Shown here in pieces: positions 43,588-52,699 of a stretch of 64,000 bases of DNA. The position numbers and the translations under genes are program-made. A model generated the notes under the pieces. It was not told the DNA's origin, ran no database searches, and worked only from the letters and a program-made list of their open reading frames with translations. Each line of letters opens with the position of its first letter. Within the stretch, counting starts at the first letter, position 1. The stretch lies in contig CAVPYZ010000001.1 of assembly GCA_963710165.1 (NCBI GenBank), positions 434,001 through 498,000 of the forward strand, written 5' to 3'. Origin of the DNA: JACKIP01 sp963710165 (GTDB lineage: Bacteria; Pseudomonadota; Alphaproteobacteria; Micavibrionales; Micavibrionaceae).

Positions 43588-45372
43588 ATGCATCGGATCG
43601 TCCTATGGTTGGTTTGCGCGTTTTGCGTGTTTTTGTTTGTGCAACCATCACAGGTATTCGCACAGCAAGCTTTGACAAAAAAGCTTCTGGAATATAAACC
43701 GCCCATAAAGCCGACGCGTAAGCCAAAACCACCGAAGACGGGTGAGATCGAAGAAAAAGAACTCCTCAAATACCAACAAATTTTTGCCCTTCAACATGAG
43801 GCTAAATGGAATGAAGCGGATCTGGTTTTAAAGTCTTTGAAAGACAAACGTCTTGTCGGATATGTTTTGAAAGACCGTTTTCTACACCCGACCTACCTCT
43901 CATCTTATGATGAATTAAAAAGATGGATGTTAAAATATTCAGATCATGCAGGCGCAAGACGCATTTATAATCTGGCTGTAAAAAAGAGGGGCGCAGAGGG
44001 GCTTAAAAGTCCTGAGTCTGTAAAAATCACACACCGCTATATTGACATTACGAAGAAGTCACAACCCCTCTATAGTAACGGATTAAACAGAACAGGTTCA
44101 CAAGAGCAAGCGTTCAAATCAATCGCTTTAGAAGTAAAAGGGAAGATTCGTAATGAGCGACCCACAGAGGCATATGGCATTTTAAACGCACGGCGCAGCT
44201 CTCTTACAAGTCTGGATTATAATCGTTTAAAATCACGAATTGCCGCCAGTTATATGCACGAAGGTAAGATTACTAAGGCATTCACTTTGGCAAAGCAAGC
44301 CGTTGATAATGCGGGCGGTCGCGTTCCGCTTGGGGCGTGGGTCGGCGGTTTATCGGCGTGGCGTAAAAATGACTTCGCCGAATCAGCCAAGTTTTTTGAA
44401 GTCGCGGCGGCGTCCGAATATGCAAATGCATGGACACGCTCCGGCGGTGCATTTTGGGCATCACGGGCGCATATGCGTATGAATAACTTCAAAGCTGTAA
44501 GCCTTTGGCTAAATAGAGCCGCATCAGAGCCCCGCACATTTTATGGTTTGATTGCAACGCGCGCCTTAAGCCGTAATTTGGACTTGGACTGGAATATTCC
44601 AGTCTTGGGGTTAAGCCAAAAAAGGCTGATTACACGTGATGATTCCGCTATTCGTGGACTGGCTTTGGCGCAATTGGGTCGTTTTGACGAAGCAGAGGAA
44701 GAATTTAAATTTGTTGAAAAATCGGCGGACGTTGATGTTCGCCGTGCCGTTATATCGGTTGCAGAAAATATCGGCGCGGCGGGAATGTCATGGCGCGGAG
44801 CCTCCTATCTTATTTTAAGAGGGCAAGATAACATTCCCTTGGCGGCGCAATATCCTGTCACGCGTTTTAAAGGGGAAGGTGCATATAAAATTGATCCCGC
44901 CTTACTACACGCAATCATGCGTCAGGAATCACGCTTTCGCCCAACAGCAGGTAACCCCAGCGGTGCATCCGGTCTGATGCAGCTGTTACCTTCAACCGCG
45001 CGCGGTATAATGGGGGATAACGTTATTGAAGCGGCAGGGGGGGACTCAGCCCTTTTTGATCCGGAGTTTAATATGCAGGCCGGGCAGAAATATATCCATG
45101 AACTATTCAAGCGTTATGTCCCTAATAAAAACTTATTTGATATGTTGATTGCGTGGAATGCGGGGCCTGGAAATCTTCAGCGCTGGAAAAAAAGTCTGAA
45201 GAATATTAATGATCCTTTGTTATTCATCGAAACAATACCTGTCGCCGAAACGCGCGCCTTTGTGGAAAGGGTCATGACCAATTATTGGCTATATCAAGAT
45301 CGCTTTGACCAAAAAACGCCGTCTCTTGACGCTGTAGCGGAAGGTAAATGGCCTATCTACATTTATCAATAA
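43588..45372 (+). CDS. slt: Soluble lytic transglycosylase
   Basis: The 594-residue precursor has a signal peptide (IVLWLVCAFCVFLFVQPSQVFAQ), a long helical superhelix and a C-terminal SLT domain. The catalytic glutamate is in ALLHAIMRQESRFRP, followed by SGASGLMQLLPSTARG and DMLIAWNAGPGN. It cleaves the glycan strand of murein, leaving anhydro ends that NagZ later recycles. A Lys/Pro-rich linker (KPPIKPTRKPKPPK) follows the signal. Confidence 0.9.
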   Translation: MHRIVLWLVCAFCVFLFVQPSQVFAQQALTKKLLEYKPPIKPTRKPKPPKTGEIEEKELLKYQQIFALQHEAKWNEADLVLKSLKDKRLVGYVLKDRFLHPTYLSSYDELKRWMLKYSDHAGARRIYNLAVKKRGAEGLKSPESVKITHRYIDITKKSQPLYSNGLNRTGSQEQAFKSIALEVKGKIRNERPTEAYGILNARRSSLTSLDYNRLKSRIAASYMHEGKITKAFTLAKQAVDNAGGRVPLGAWVGGLSAWRKNDFAESAKFFEVAAASEYANAWTRSGGAFWASRAHMRMNNFKAVSLWLNRAASEPRTFYGLIATRALSRNLDLDWNIPVLGLSQKRLITRDDSAIRGLALAQLGRFDEAEEEFKFVEKSADVDVRRAVISVAENIGAAGMSWRGASYLILRGQDNIPLAAQYPVTRFKGEGAYKIDPALLHAIMRQESRFRPTAGNPSGASGLMQLLPSTARGIMGDNVIEAAGGDSALFDPEFNMQAGQKYIHELFKRYVPNKNLFDMLIAWNAGPGNLQRWKKSLKNINDPLLFIETIPVAETRAFVERVMTNYWLYQDRFDQKTPSLDAVAEGKWPIYIYQ

Positions 45373-46120
45373 TTTCAATTATTTGCTCTTTGACTTGAAT
45401 GTTGGATGTGCAGAGAAAATCACCGGATGAGGCGAGGGTCATGGCACGCCCGCTCCAATCACATGCTTCACCCCCTGCACCAGTTACAATAGTGGGGATC
45501 GCAGCATAATCGTATGTCGCAAGTCCTGTTTCGATCACAACATCAAGCCCCCCAAATGCAAGCATTCCGTACAGGTAACAGTCACCGCCCCATATGAAAA
45601 AATCAGCATGTTCTCTCAAAGCGTGTAGTAAATCCGGGTTTTTGTTAAATTGCTGTGGAGACGTACTACCTATACGCAAACGCCCTTTTTTATGATCTTT
45701 ATTTGTTTTTATTATAGAGTTGTTTAGCGTTGTTTCTTCATCTTTCACCCCAAGCCATAACTCATCTGTAATCGGTTGATAAATCGCACCCATCAACGGA
45801 ATGTCTCCGTCCCACAAACCGATTAACGTTCCAAAGGACGGGCGACCGGAAACGAAAGATTTGGTTCCGTCAATCGGATCAACCACCCAGGTTAAACCGT
45901 TCTGCGATTTTTTAGTGCCATGTTCCTCCCCTAAAAAACCGTCTAGCGGTCTTTTTGATTCGATAATATCGCGTAGTGTCTGCTCAATCTCTCTATCTGC
46001 AATTGTCACGGGGCTATCATCCCCTTTATGGTCAATATCAAAACCTGTACGGTAATATTGCCGAGCGATTTTGCCTGCATTTGTGACCAATTCGTGTATC
46101 AGCGATTTGAATTCTTGCAT
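45353..46120 (-). CDS. hisN: Histidinol-phosphatase (inositol monophosphatase fold)
   Basis: The 255-residue metal-dependent phosphatase has LGEEHG (63-68), WVVDPIDGTKSFVSG and the C-terminal GGDCYLYGMLAFGGLDVVIETGLATYDYAAI, which is the pattern of HisN rather than of SuhB or CysQ. It acts in histidine synthesis if the assignment is right. It overlaps the end of slt by 20 bases tail to tail. Confidence 0.82.
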   Translation of the reverse strand: MQEFKSLIHELVTNAGKIARQYYRTGFDIDHKGDDSPVTIADREIEQTLRDIIESKRPLDGFLGEEHGTKKSQNGLTWVVDPIDGTKSFVSGRPSFGTLIGLWDGDIPLMGAIYQPITDELWLGVKDEETTLNNSIIKTNKDHKKGRLRIGSTSPQQFNKNPDLLHALREHADFFIWGGDCYLYGMLAFGGLDVVIETGLATYDYAAIPTIVTGAGGEACDWSGRAMTLASSGDFLCTSNIQVKEQIIEIIDKCR

Positions 46121-46203
46121 GTGCGGCGTGCCTTTAATTTATTTTGTAATCTTTTTTATTATCGGGCGAATACTACATGAATAAAAAGAAAGAAGAAATA
46201 AGC

Positions 46204-46788
46204 ATGAAACACCTGATAACAACACTTGGCCTGATAGGCACCTTAACTGCGCCTCAATTGGCGAATGCACAGGAAACCAATACGGAAACAGCTATTTTTG
46301 CGGCAGGGTGCTTCTGGTGCATCGAAAAGGATATGGAGAAGGTTAATGGCGTTCTAGATGTTGTGTCCGGCTATACGGGCGGTGAAAACACCAACCCCAC
46401 ATATCAATACCATCCGGGTCACTATGAAGCAGTCAAAGTGACATATAATCCTGCAACCGTTTCATATCAACAGCTCTTAACGGTGTTTTGGAATAATCAT
46501 GATCCGTTTGATGCGAAAGGACAGTTTTGCGATAAAGGAAGTGCCTATAAAGCGGCGTTATTTCCTCTCAATGAACAACAAAAAACCGCCGCTGAACAAT
46601 CGCTGGCAGAGGCGCAGGACGATTTTACAATGAAAATTGTAACGCCTGTTCTGGGCGCGAAGCCGTTTTATCTGGCAGAAGGCTATCATCAGGACTATTA
46701 TAAAAAAAATCCGATCAAGTATAAATTTTATCGCTGGAATTGTGGTCGTGATCAACGTCTTGAAGAAATAGCAGAAGCCAGAAAATAA
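46204..46788 (+). CDS. msrA: Peptide-methionine (S)-S-oxide reductase, exported
   Basis: From ATG 46204 (behind AAAGAAGAAA) the precursor has a signal peptide ending NAQE and a MsrA domain with the catalytic GCFWCIEKDME, the GYTGGENTNPTY block and the C-terminal CG resolving region (NCGRDQ). It repairs oxidised methionine in periplasmic proteins. An in-frame ATG at 46177 only lengthens the signal. The alpha/beta hydrolase gene overlaps by 1 base. Confidence 0.92.
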   Translation: MKHLITTLGLIGTLTAPQLANAQETNTETAIFAAGCFWCIEKDMEKVNGVLDVVSGYTGGENTNPTYQYHPGHYEAVKVTYNPATVSYQQLLTVFWNNHDPFDAKGQFCDKGSAYKAALFPLNEQQKTAAEQSLAEAQDDFTMKIVTPVLGAKPFYLAEGYHQDYYKKNPIKYKFYRWNCGRDQRLEEIAEARK

Positions 46789-47546
46789 TGCCAAATGAGA
46801 AAATTGTATTTAAAGGCGAAGGCGGCCAGATGCTGGCGGCACGTTTAGATAAGCCAGACGGTATAATAAAGGCCTATGCAATCTTTGCCCATTGTTTTAC
46901 AGGCACAAAAGATATACTTTCCGCGAAGAAGATTGCGGAGACTCTCGTCCAACAAGGAATCGCTGTATTTCGGTTTGATTTCACAGGGCTAGGGGAGAGC
47001 GAAGGCGATTTTGCAAATACAAATTTCTCTTCCAATGTTGATGATCTGATCTCTGCCTCAAAATATATGGCGGAATATCACGAAGCGCCAGATATATTGA
47101 TCGGTCATTCGCTCGGTGGGACGGCTGTACTCGCTGCGGCAAAACATGTTTCCTCTTCAAAGGCTATTGTAACGATTGGTTCCCCGGCAGATGCCGCCCA
47201 TGTGGCGCATACATTTTCAGATTACAAAGAGCAAATATTAAGCGAAGGCGCAGCAGAGGTTTGTCTGGCGGGTCGAGTATTCACTATCAAGAAACAGTTT
47301 CTTGAAGATATCGATTCGATTAAAATGCAGGGATGTGTTCAAAATCTTGAGAAAGCTCTGCTTATCATGCACGCACCACGTGATGAGGTTGTAGGCATCG
47401 AAAATGCAGGCCAATTATTTTCTTGGGCAAAGCATCCGAAAAGCTATGTCTCTCTAGATGACGCTGAACACTTATTAATGAACCGTAATAATGCCAGCTA
47501 TGCCGCGAATATTATTGCCGCGTGGGTTGTAAAATATATTGGTTAA
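46788..47546 (+). CDS. Alpha/beta hydrolase
   Basis: The 252-residue protein has the HCFTG oxyanion turn, RFDFTGLGESEG and the nucleophile elbow IGHSLGG (about 105-111), with a late Asp (PRDEVV) and His (DAEHLL) completing a Ser-Asp-His triad. It resembles the hydrolase half of a fusion that usually carries an OsmC domain; OsmC is absent. The substrate is unknown. It overlaps the msrA stop by 1 base. Confidence 0.8.
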   Translation: MPNEKIVFKGEGGQMLAARLDKPDGIIKAYAIFAHCFTGTKDILSAKKIAETLVQQGIAVFRFDFTGLGESEGDFANTNFSSNVDDLISASKYMAEYHEAPDILIGHSLGGTAVLAAAKHVSSSKAIVTIGSPADAAHVAHTFSDYKEQILSEGAAEVCLAGRVFTIKKQFLEDIDSIKMQGCVQNLEKALLIMHAPRDEVVGIENAGQLFSWAKHPKSYVSLDDAEHLLMNRNNASYAANIIAAWVVKYIG

Positions 47547-48229
47547 AGGTCGATGCTTTGCCCTATATCCAGAAGAATTAAATCTCGACCGGCATTGCTG
47601 AATTTTGACCTAGACTGATCATGATCAATTTCTATGGGTGGAAATGTATCAAAGTGCATGCCGATAATCTTATGCGTGCCAACAAACTCTGCTGCGCGAA
47701 TGGCGTCATCTATGCCCATTGTAAAATTGTCACCGATACAGAGCATAGCAAAATCGATGGCGCATTCCTCACCAATCAGTTTCATATCATAGGTCAGTGC
47801 CGTATCACCGGAATAATAGAATGTCGGCCCGTCCTTTAATGTTACAACGAAACCAGCAGGTTGACCGCCATAAGATCCGTCGGGCATGGATGACGTATGA
47901 ACTGCCTGAACCATTTTGACCCGTCCAAACTCAAAATCATAACCACCGCCATGATTGAGCGGATGGGTATTCTTCAAACCTTTTTCACCATACCAATTTA
48001 CAATTTCAAAATTCGATATGATTTTAGCGCTTGTGCGTTTTGCGATACTCTCTGCGTCCAAAACGTGATCCTGATGACCGTGAGACAGTAATATATAATC
48101 CGCAGGAATCGTATTGATATCAATATCTTTTGTTAGGTCATTACCACTGATAAAAGGATCAAGAAGTATGTTGATACCATTATGCTCAATTAAAAAACAT
48201 GACTGCCCATAAAATGTAATTTTCGCCAT
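47543..48229 (-). CDS. Metal-dependent hydrolase, UPF0173 (metallo-beta-lactamase fold)
   Basis: The 228-residue protein begins MAKITFYGQSCFLIE and carries the metal site LLSHGHQDHVLD (about 55-66) and GDTALTYDMK. The UPF0173 family has this exact pattern, but no confirmed substrate. A longer open frame upstream is not conserved. It is convergent with the hydrolase gene (4-base overlap). Confidence 0.87.
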   Translation of the reverse strand: MAKITFYGQSCFLIEHNGINILLDPFISGNDLTKDIDINTIPADYILLSHGHQDHVLDAESIAKRTSAKIISNFEIVNWYGEKGLKNTHPLNHGGGYDFEFGRVKMVQAVHTSSMPDGSYGGQPAGFVVTLKDGPTFYYSGDTALTYDMKLIGEECAIDFAMLCIGDNFTMGIDDAIRAAEFVGTHKIIGMHFDTFPPIEIDHDQSRSKFSNAGRDLILLDIGQSIDL

Positions 48230-48254
48230 TTTTTCTGTACCTATTTTAACCCTA

Positions 48255-48653
48255 CTAAAGAACGTTTTCTTTTTCCACATGATCGCGCATAATTTTGACA
48301 TTGCGCTTATTTGCTTTCCAGCCGACATCAAAAATATCACCAATCAGCGGAATCATGCCGATTAGCCAGTCCATGAAAACATTGAACCGCATATGCCATA
48401 CTTTATGTTTAGGCAGATTAATTTTTTTTGCATGAGACATAATGAATGCCGATATTGCCAAACTGATCGTATCGCCAACAACAGGAATAAGCCCGATTAA
48501 CGAATCTACGCCAAAATTGATTTTTGTTCCAGGTATGGTAAAGGCGCTATCCAGCAATTGCGCCATTAATTCTAACTGGTCAATTTGTGAAAATTCTTCG
48601 GGCGGTTTGTTTAGAACCTCGACTTTTCCATGTTGTGTATCGATATCATCCAT
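48255..48653 (-). CDS. DUF4112 membrane protein
   Basis: The 132-residue protein has an amphipathic start and two short hydrophobic segments with the LIGLIPVVGDTIS and LIGMIPLIGDIFDVGWKAN repeats that mark DUF4112. Its function is unknown. It lies upstream of the UPF0173 gene in the same direction. Confidence 0.85.
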   Translation of the reverse strand: MDDIDTQHGKVEVLNKPPEEFSQIDQLELMAQLLDSAFTIPGTKINFGVDSLIGLIPVVGDTISLAISAFIMSHAKKINLPKHKVWHMRFNVFMDWLIGMIPLIGDIFDVGWKANKRNVKIMRDHVEKENVL

Positions 48654-48689
48654 ATAACTAACATAACGTAATAATTCTATCTTTCAAGC

Positions 48690-48718
48690 TTGATAGTAAG
48701 GGTGGATAGTGCTTTACT
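48690..48718 (+). promoter_or_regulatory. Candidate promoter of eno
   Basis: TTGATA (48690-48695), a 17-base spacer and TTTACT (48713-48718) lie about 34 bases before the enolase start. The -10 box is weak. Confidence 0.3.
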
Positions 48719-48752
48719 CTGTTCGAATAATATCATGTAAGGAGAGTATTTT

Positions 48753-50069
48753 ATGAGTGCAATTATAGGTGTCCACGGTCGTCAAATTCTGGATTCACGC
48801 GGTAACCCAACTGTTGAGGTTGATGTGATGTTGGAGAGCGGTGTGATGGGACGTGCGGCTGTGCCTTCTGGTGCATCTACCGGTGCTTATGAAGCAGTTG
48901 AACTACGTGATGGAAATAAGTCCGCATATAACGGCAAGGGCGTGGAAAAAGCAGTCAGTTTTATTAATACAGATATTCAAGAATCTCTTGAGGGCATGTT
49001 TGCGGATGATCAGATCGCAGTTGATCAAGAGTTGATTAAATTGGACGGCACTGAGAATAAAAGCCATATGGGTGCTAATGCTATTTTAGGTGTCTCTCTT
49101 GCGACTGCCAAAGCTATGGCGCAAGAGCAGGGTAGTTCTCTCTTCCGCTATATTGGCGGTATGTATGCCCGCACATTGCCGACGCCGATGATGAATATCA
49201 TTAATGGCGGCGCGCATGCGGATAATCCGATTGATATTCAGGAATTTATGATTATGCCTGTTTCAATGGACAGCTTTTATGATGCCCTTCGTTGTGGCGC
49301 AGAAATTTTTCATGCCTTGAAAAAAGAACTATCGGATGCGGGGCATAACACCAATGTTGGTGATGAAGGTGGTTTCGCACCTGCCTTAAAATCATCCGAA
49401 GAAGCGTTGGACTTCATTATGAAATCCATTGAAACTGCCGGATATAAACCGCAGCAAGATGTTGTGATTGCCCTGGATTCGGCATCAACCGAATTTTATA
49501 AGGACGGTCAGTATAATCTTGCGGGCGAGGGCAAAATTCTGGATGCAGGTGGTATGATTAAATATTATGAAGACCTCTGCGCGCGCTATCCTATTGCCTC
49601 TATCGAAGATGGTCTGGGCGAGGATGATTGGGAAGGATGGCAAGCTCTAACCGCGTCACTCGGAAATAAAGTTCAGCTAGTTGGCGATGATTTATATGTC
49701 ACAAATCCAAAGCGTCTTGCAAAAGGTATCGAACAACGTGCTGGCGACGCCATTTTGGTCAAGGTAAACCAGATCGGCACATTAACGGAAACTATGACGG
49801 CCATTGAAATGGCAAAACGTGCCGGTTTCGGAATTGTATTATCTCATCGCTCCGGCGAAACGGAAGATACAACCATTGCCGATATCGCGGTGGCAACAAA
49901 TGCGGGTCAAATTAAGACAGGATCACTGTCTAGAACTGACCGCACCGCCAAATATAATCAGCTTCTTCGTATTGAAGAAGAGCTCGATGATAGCGCTGTT
50001 TATGCAGGACGTTCTTTTATCAAAGACGGTTTTGGTCATTCAGAAAAGTCAGACAAAAAAGCAGCTTAG
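48753..50069 (+). CDS. eno: Enolase
   Basis: The 438-residue glycolytic enzyme dehydrates 2-phosphoglycerate to phosphoenolpyruvate. QILDSRGNPTVEV, the loop GAYEAVELRDG, the metal site VIALDSAS, SIEDGLGEDD, VGDDLYVTNP and LSHRSGETEDTTIADIAVA are all present. TAAGGAGAG precedes ATG 48753. The length matches the family. Confidence 0.97.
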   Translation: MSAIIGVHGRQILDSRGNPTVEVDVMLESGVMGRAAVPSGASTGAYEAVELRDGNKSAYNGKGVEKAVSFINTDIQESLEGMFADDQIAVDQELIKLDGTENKSHMGANAILGVSLATAKAMAQEQGSSLFRYIGGMYARTLPTPMMNIINGGAHADNPIDIQEFMIMPVSMDSFYDALRCGAEIFHALKKELSDAGHNTNVGDEGGFAPALKSSEEALDFIMKSIETAGYKPQQDVVIALDSASTEFYKDGQYNLAGEGKILDAGGMIKYYEDLCARYPIASIEDGLGEDDWEGWQALTASLGNKVQLVGDDLYVTNPKRLAKGIEQRAGDAILVKVNQIGTLTETMTAIEMAKRAGFGIVLSHRSGETEDTTIADIAVATNAGQIKTGSLSRTDRTAKYNQLLRIEEELDDSAVYAGRSFIKDGFGHSEKSDKKAA

Positions 50070-50072
50070 AAA

Positions 50073-50672
50073 ATGAAGAAAACGCCCCACATAGCGAAAG
50101 TATATCTTCTGCTCGCGGCGTTTTTGATTGCCCTTCCAACCTTGGGAACAACATATTATCCGGGACAGGCAGGACGCTTTCTTGTCGCATCGGAGAATCT
50201 TCGTGTAGAGCCATTTCGTGAAAGTGTAATCTATGTAACACGTCATAATATCTTCGGCGCGTTCGGACTTGTTATAAACAAACCCATTGATCTGCAAAAG
50301 CTGAAAGAACAAGGCGTTACAATCCCAGCGAATGCAACACCCCTAATGTTGGGCGGACCGGTTAGCTTTCCAGAGAAAGCATTTTCAATCCATGCAAACC
50401 ACGTTCAAGAACCGGTTACAGACAATCACAAAAACCATGAGTTATCTTTGGAAGAGGTCATAAAACAAGTCGAGCGTTATCCTGAAAAACAGATCTATTT
50501 GGGTTATTCGGGTTGGGGACCTTTGCAAATGGATATAGAAATCATGCGCGGGTCATGGACCATTATCGACGCGCCAAAAAATATTATTTTTGAAGAAGAA
50601 AATTCTTTCGATATTTGGCGTGATTTGAAGAATAAACGAACACCTGACCGCTATATTGATCAAAAAATATAA
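50073..50672 (+). CDS. YqgE/AlgH-family protein with an N-terminal membrane segment
   Basis: The 199-residue protein has a YqgE core: RFLVASENLRVEPFRESVIYVTRHNIFGAFGLVINKP, then GGPVSFPEKAF and LGYSGWGPLQMDIEI. YqgE proteins are normally soluble and cytoplasmic. Here an extra hydrophobic stretch (about 11-27, YLLLAAFLIALPTLGTT) precedes the domain, suggesting export or a membrane anchor. It follows eno by 3 bases. Confidence 0.78.
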   Translation: MKKTPHIAKVYLLLAAFLIALPTLGTTYYPGQAGRFLVASENLRVEPFRESVIYVTRHNIFGAFGLVINKPIDLQKLKEQGVTIPANATPLMLGGPVSFPEKAFSIHANHVQEPVTDNHKNHELSLEEVIKQVERYPEKQIYLGYSGWGPLQMDIEIMRGSWTIIDAPKNIIFEEENSFDIWRDLKNKRTPDRYIDQKI

Positions 50673-50702
50673 GAGCAATTGTGGATAAGTCTTGACGAGA
50701 CC

Positions 50703-50718
50703 GAATCACATGTGATTC
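50703..50718. promoter_or_regulatory. 16-base perfect palindrome upstream of ftsB
   Basis: GAATCACATGTGATTC is a perfect palindrome 10 bases before the ftsB start. A TTGACG box lies 5 bases upstream, so it could be an operator placed over a promoter. The factor is unknown. Confidence 0.3.
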
Positions 50719-50728
50719 TCTAGAACGG

Positions 50729-51037
50729 ATGAACCGATTTCTTTCAGAGTTGAGTTTCAAAGACCACAAACTGCTTTTTTTGGGAATGCTCCTGTGTGCT
50801 TATTTTACGTACCACTTATTTTATGGCCCGCGCAGCTTACCCTATTTACAAACTTTACAAAGTCAAAACATTATTCTGGATGAACGGCTAGGGCAGGCGA
50901 TGACGCAACAGGATGATCTGCAGAGTAAGGTAGTCAAACTGCGCCCTGAAACACTTGATACTGATTTATTAAAAGAGCGCGCCCGTACAATGCTTGGCTA
51001 TACGTCAGAAAATGAGATTATTGTGATCGAAGAATAA
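50729..51037 (+). CDS. ftsB: Septum formation initiator FtsB/DivIC family
   Basis: The 102-residue protein has a short cytoplasmic start, one membrane helix (about 14-31) and a coiled-coil extracytoplasmic part (YLQTLQSQNIILDERLGQAMTQQDDL), followed by the DTDLLKERARTMLGYTSENEIIVIE end that is typical of FtsB in alphaproteobacteria. It joins FtsL and FtsQ in the divisome. In many genomes it sits between eno and pdhA, as here. Confidence 0.85.
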   Translation: MNRFLSELSFKDHKLLFLGMLLCAYFTYHLFYGPRSLPYLQTLQSQNIILDERLGQAMTQQDDLQSKVVKLRPETLDTDLLKERARTMLGYTSENEIIVIEE

Positions 51038-51110
51038 AGCGCACTTTTAAATCTATTAACCTTTTTCCTTTAAAATCAAATTACTAAGTAAAAATCCTTA
51101 TATATCAATA

Positions 51111-51125
51111 TGTTGCGGCGCAACA
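51111..51125. promoter_or_regulatory. TGTTGC-N3-GCAACA palindrome upstream of pdhA
   Basis: Six-base arms separated by GGC lie 15 bases upstream of the -35 box of the pdhA promoter. The TTGC/GCAA half-sites resemble sequences bound by PhaR-type polyhydroxyalkanoate regulators, but the factor is not known. Confidence 0.35.
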
Positions 51126-51140
51126 ATTATGGTTTTTTAC

Positions 51141-51169
51141 TTGGCAAAGGCGTATGAAGACTCTATATA
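51141..51169 (+). promoter_or_regulatory. Candidate sigma-70 promoter of pdhA
   Basis: TTGGCA (51141-51146), a 17-base spacer and TATATA (51164-51169) lie about 33 bases before the start codon. Confidence 0.55.
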
Positions 51170-51202
51170 AAGCTATAGAATAAACCGAAACAAGGATTCT
51201 TC

Positions 51203-52258
51203 ATGGCCAAAGCAGGAAATGCAAAACAGGCAACGAAAAGGAAACCCGAATTGCAATCAGTCTCGAATAACGCCTCAAACTCAAAACCCAACCCGTCAGA
51301 AGATGAACTGAAAGAGTATTATAAAAATATGCTCTTGATCCGCCGTTTCGAAGAAAAGGCAGGGCAGCTCTACGGTATGGGTCTTATCGGCGGTTTCTGC
51401 CATCTTTATATCGGTCAGGAAGCGGTCGTGACGGGCATTTCTGCCGCGCAAGATAAAGATAAGGACAGTGTCGTCACAACTTATCGCGATCACGCCCATA
51501 TGTTGGCATGCGATATGGACCCCCGCATGGTAATGGCGGAATTAACAGGGCGCATTGATGGTTATTCGCGTGGTAAGGGCGGCTCCATGCATATGTTTTC
51601 GAAAGAAAAACGGTTTTTTGGCGGGCATGGTATCGTTGGTGCCTCAACCTCTATCGGTACAGGCCTTGGGTTCGCCCATAAATATAAGGAAGATGGCGGC
51701 GTTGCTATTTCTTACATGGGCGATGGTTCTGCCAATCAGGGACAGGTTTATGAATGTTATAATATGGCCTCTTTATGGAAGCTACCTATTCTCTATGTAA
51801 TTGAGAATAACAAATACGCCATGGGCACATCAACAACACGCCATGCAGCCGGCGAGCTTTATAAGCGCGGTGAGGGATTCGACATTCCCGGTGAGCAAGT
51901 CGACGGTCAGGATATATTTGAAGTTCATCGTGCGGCAAAACAGGCGCTTGACCATATTCGGGAGGGCAATGGCCCCTACATTCTGGAGTTCATGACCTAC
52001 CGCTATCGCGGTCATTCCATGTCTGATCCCGCAAAATACCGCACCAAAGAAGAAGTTTCCAGTTGGAAAGAGGAGCGTGACCCGATTGAGAAAGTCAAAC
52101 GCTTCATGATTGAAGAAAAAGGCATGGATGAAGAAAAAGACATCAAGCCCATTGATAAAGAAATCAAAAAAATCATCAAAGAAACTGAAGAATTTGCAAA
52201 AGAATCCCCAGAACCCGACGCGTCAGAACTCTGGACAGATGTTTTGGTTGAGGTTTAG
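51203..52258 (+). CDS. pdhA: Pyruvate dehydrogenase E1 component subunit alpha
   Basis: The 351-residue thiamine-diphosphate subunit has MLLIRRFEEKAGQLYGMG, GHGIVGAS, the cofactor motif YMGDGSANQGQVYECYN (GDG-N) and the phosphorylation-loop region YRYRGHSMSDPAKYRTKEE. Its first 35 residues are a Lys/Asn/Ser-rich extension. With pdhB it forms the E1 heterotetramer that decarboxylates pyruvate. Three small genes separate it from pdhB. Confidence 0.95.
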   Translation: MAKAGNAKQATKRKPELQSVSNNASNSKPNPSEDELKEYYKNMLLIRRFEEKAGQLYGMGLIGGFCHLYIGQEAVVTGISAAQDKDKDSVVTTYRDHAHMLACDMDPRMVMAELTGRIDGYSRGKGGSMHMFSKEKRFFGGHGIVGASTSIGTGLGFAHKYKEDGGVAISYMGDGSANQGQVYECYNMASLWKLPILYVIENNKYAMGTSTTRHAAGELYKRGEGFDIPGEQVDGQDIFEVHRAAKQALDHIREGNGPYILEFMTYRYRGHSMSDPAKYRTKEEVSSWKEERDPIEKVKRFMIEEKGMDEEKDIKPIDKEIKKIIKETEEFAKESPEPDASELWTDVLVEV

Positions 52259-52270
52259 TAAGGGCTTTTT

Positions 52271-52699
52271 ATGACATCGCAAAACCTATCAGAACTAGAC
52301 AAACTGCTTCTAAAAGCACAGGAAAATCCCGATGAGACGGAGTTTCAGCACGCATATTATGAGGCGTTTCTGAATACGGAGCTATTTATCCCGACTGTTT
52401 CGAAACCTGCGAATGGCGTCGAGTTCACAAAAGAAGATAAAGAAATTGACGCTGTTATTATTCCGAATAACGACAAAAATTTCGTCATGATTTTTGATGA
52501 CGTAGAGAATTTGAGTGCGTGGGCGCAACACGATGTGAGTATTCTAGAATTAAGGGGGCATCAAATCATCAGCATGTTTTCGCAAGATACATATTTCATG
52601 CTAAACATTACCTCTGAACAACCAAGAGAATTCACACCGGAAGAAGTAGAGTGGCTTCTCTCCGCGTCTGAGCCGAAAAATCAACAGGAAAAATCATAA
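52271..52699 (+). CDS. SseB-family protein
   Basis: The 142-residue acidic protein has the SseB N-domain pattern: LDKLLLKAQENPDETEFQHAYYEAFLNTELFIP, then FVMIFDDVENLSAWA. Its function is unknown. It lies between pdhA and a RidA gene, whose ATG overlaps its stop by 1 base. Confidence 0.6.
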   Translation: MTSQNLSELDKLLLKAQENPDETEFQHAYYEAFLNTELFIPTVSKPANGVEFTKEDKEIDAVIIPNNDKNFVMIFDDVENLSAWAQHDVSILELRGHQIISMFSQDTYFMLNITSEQPREFTPEEVEWLLSASEPKNQQEKS

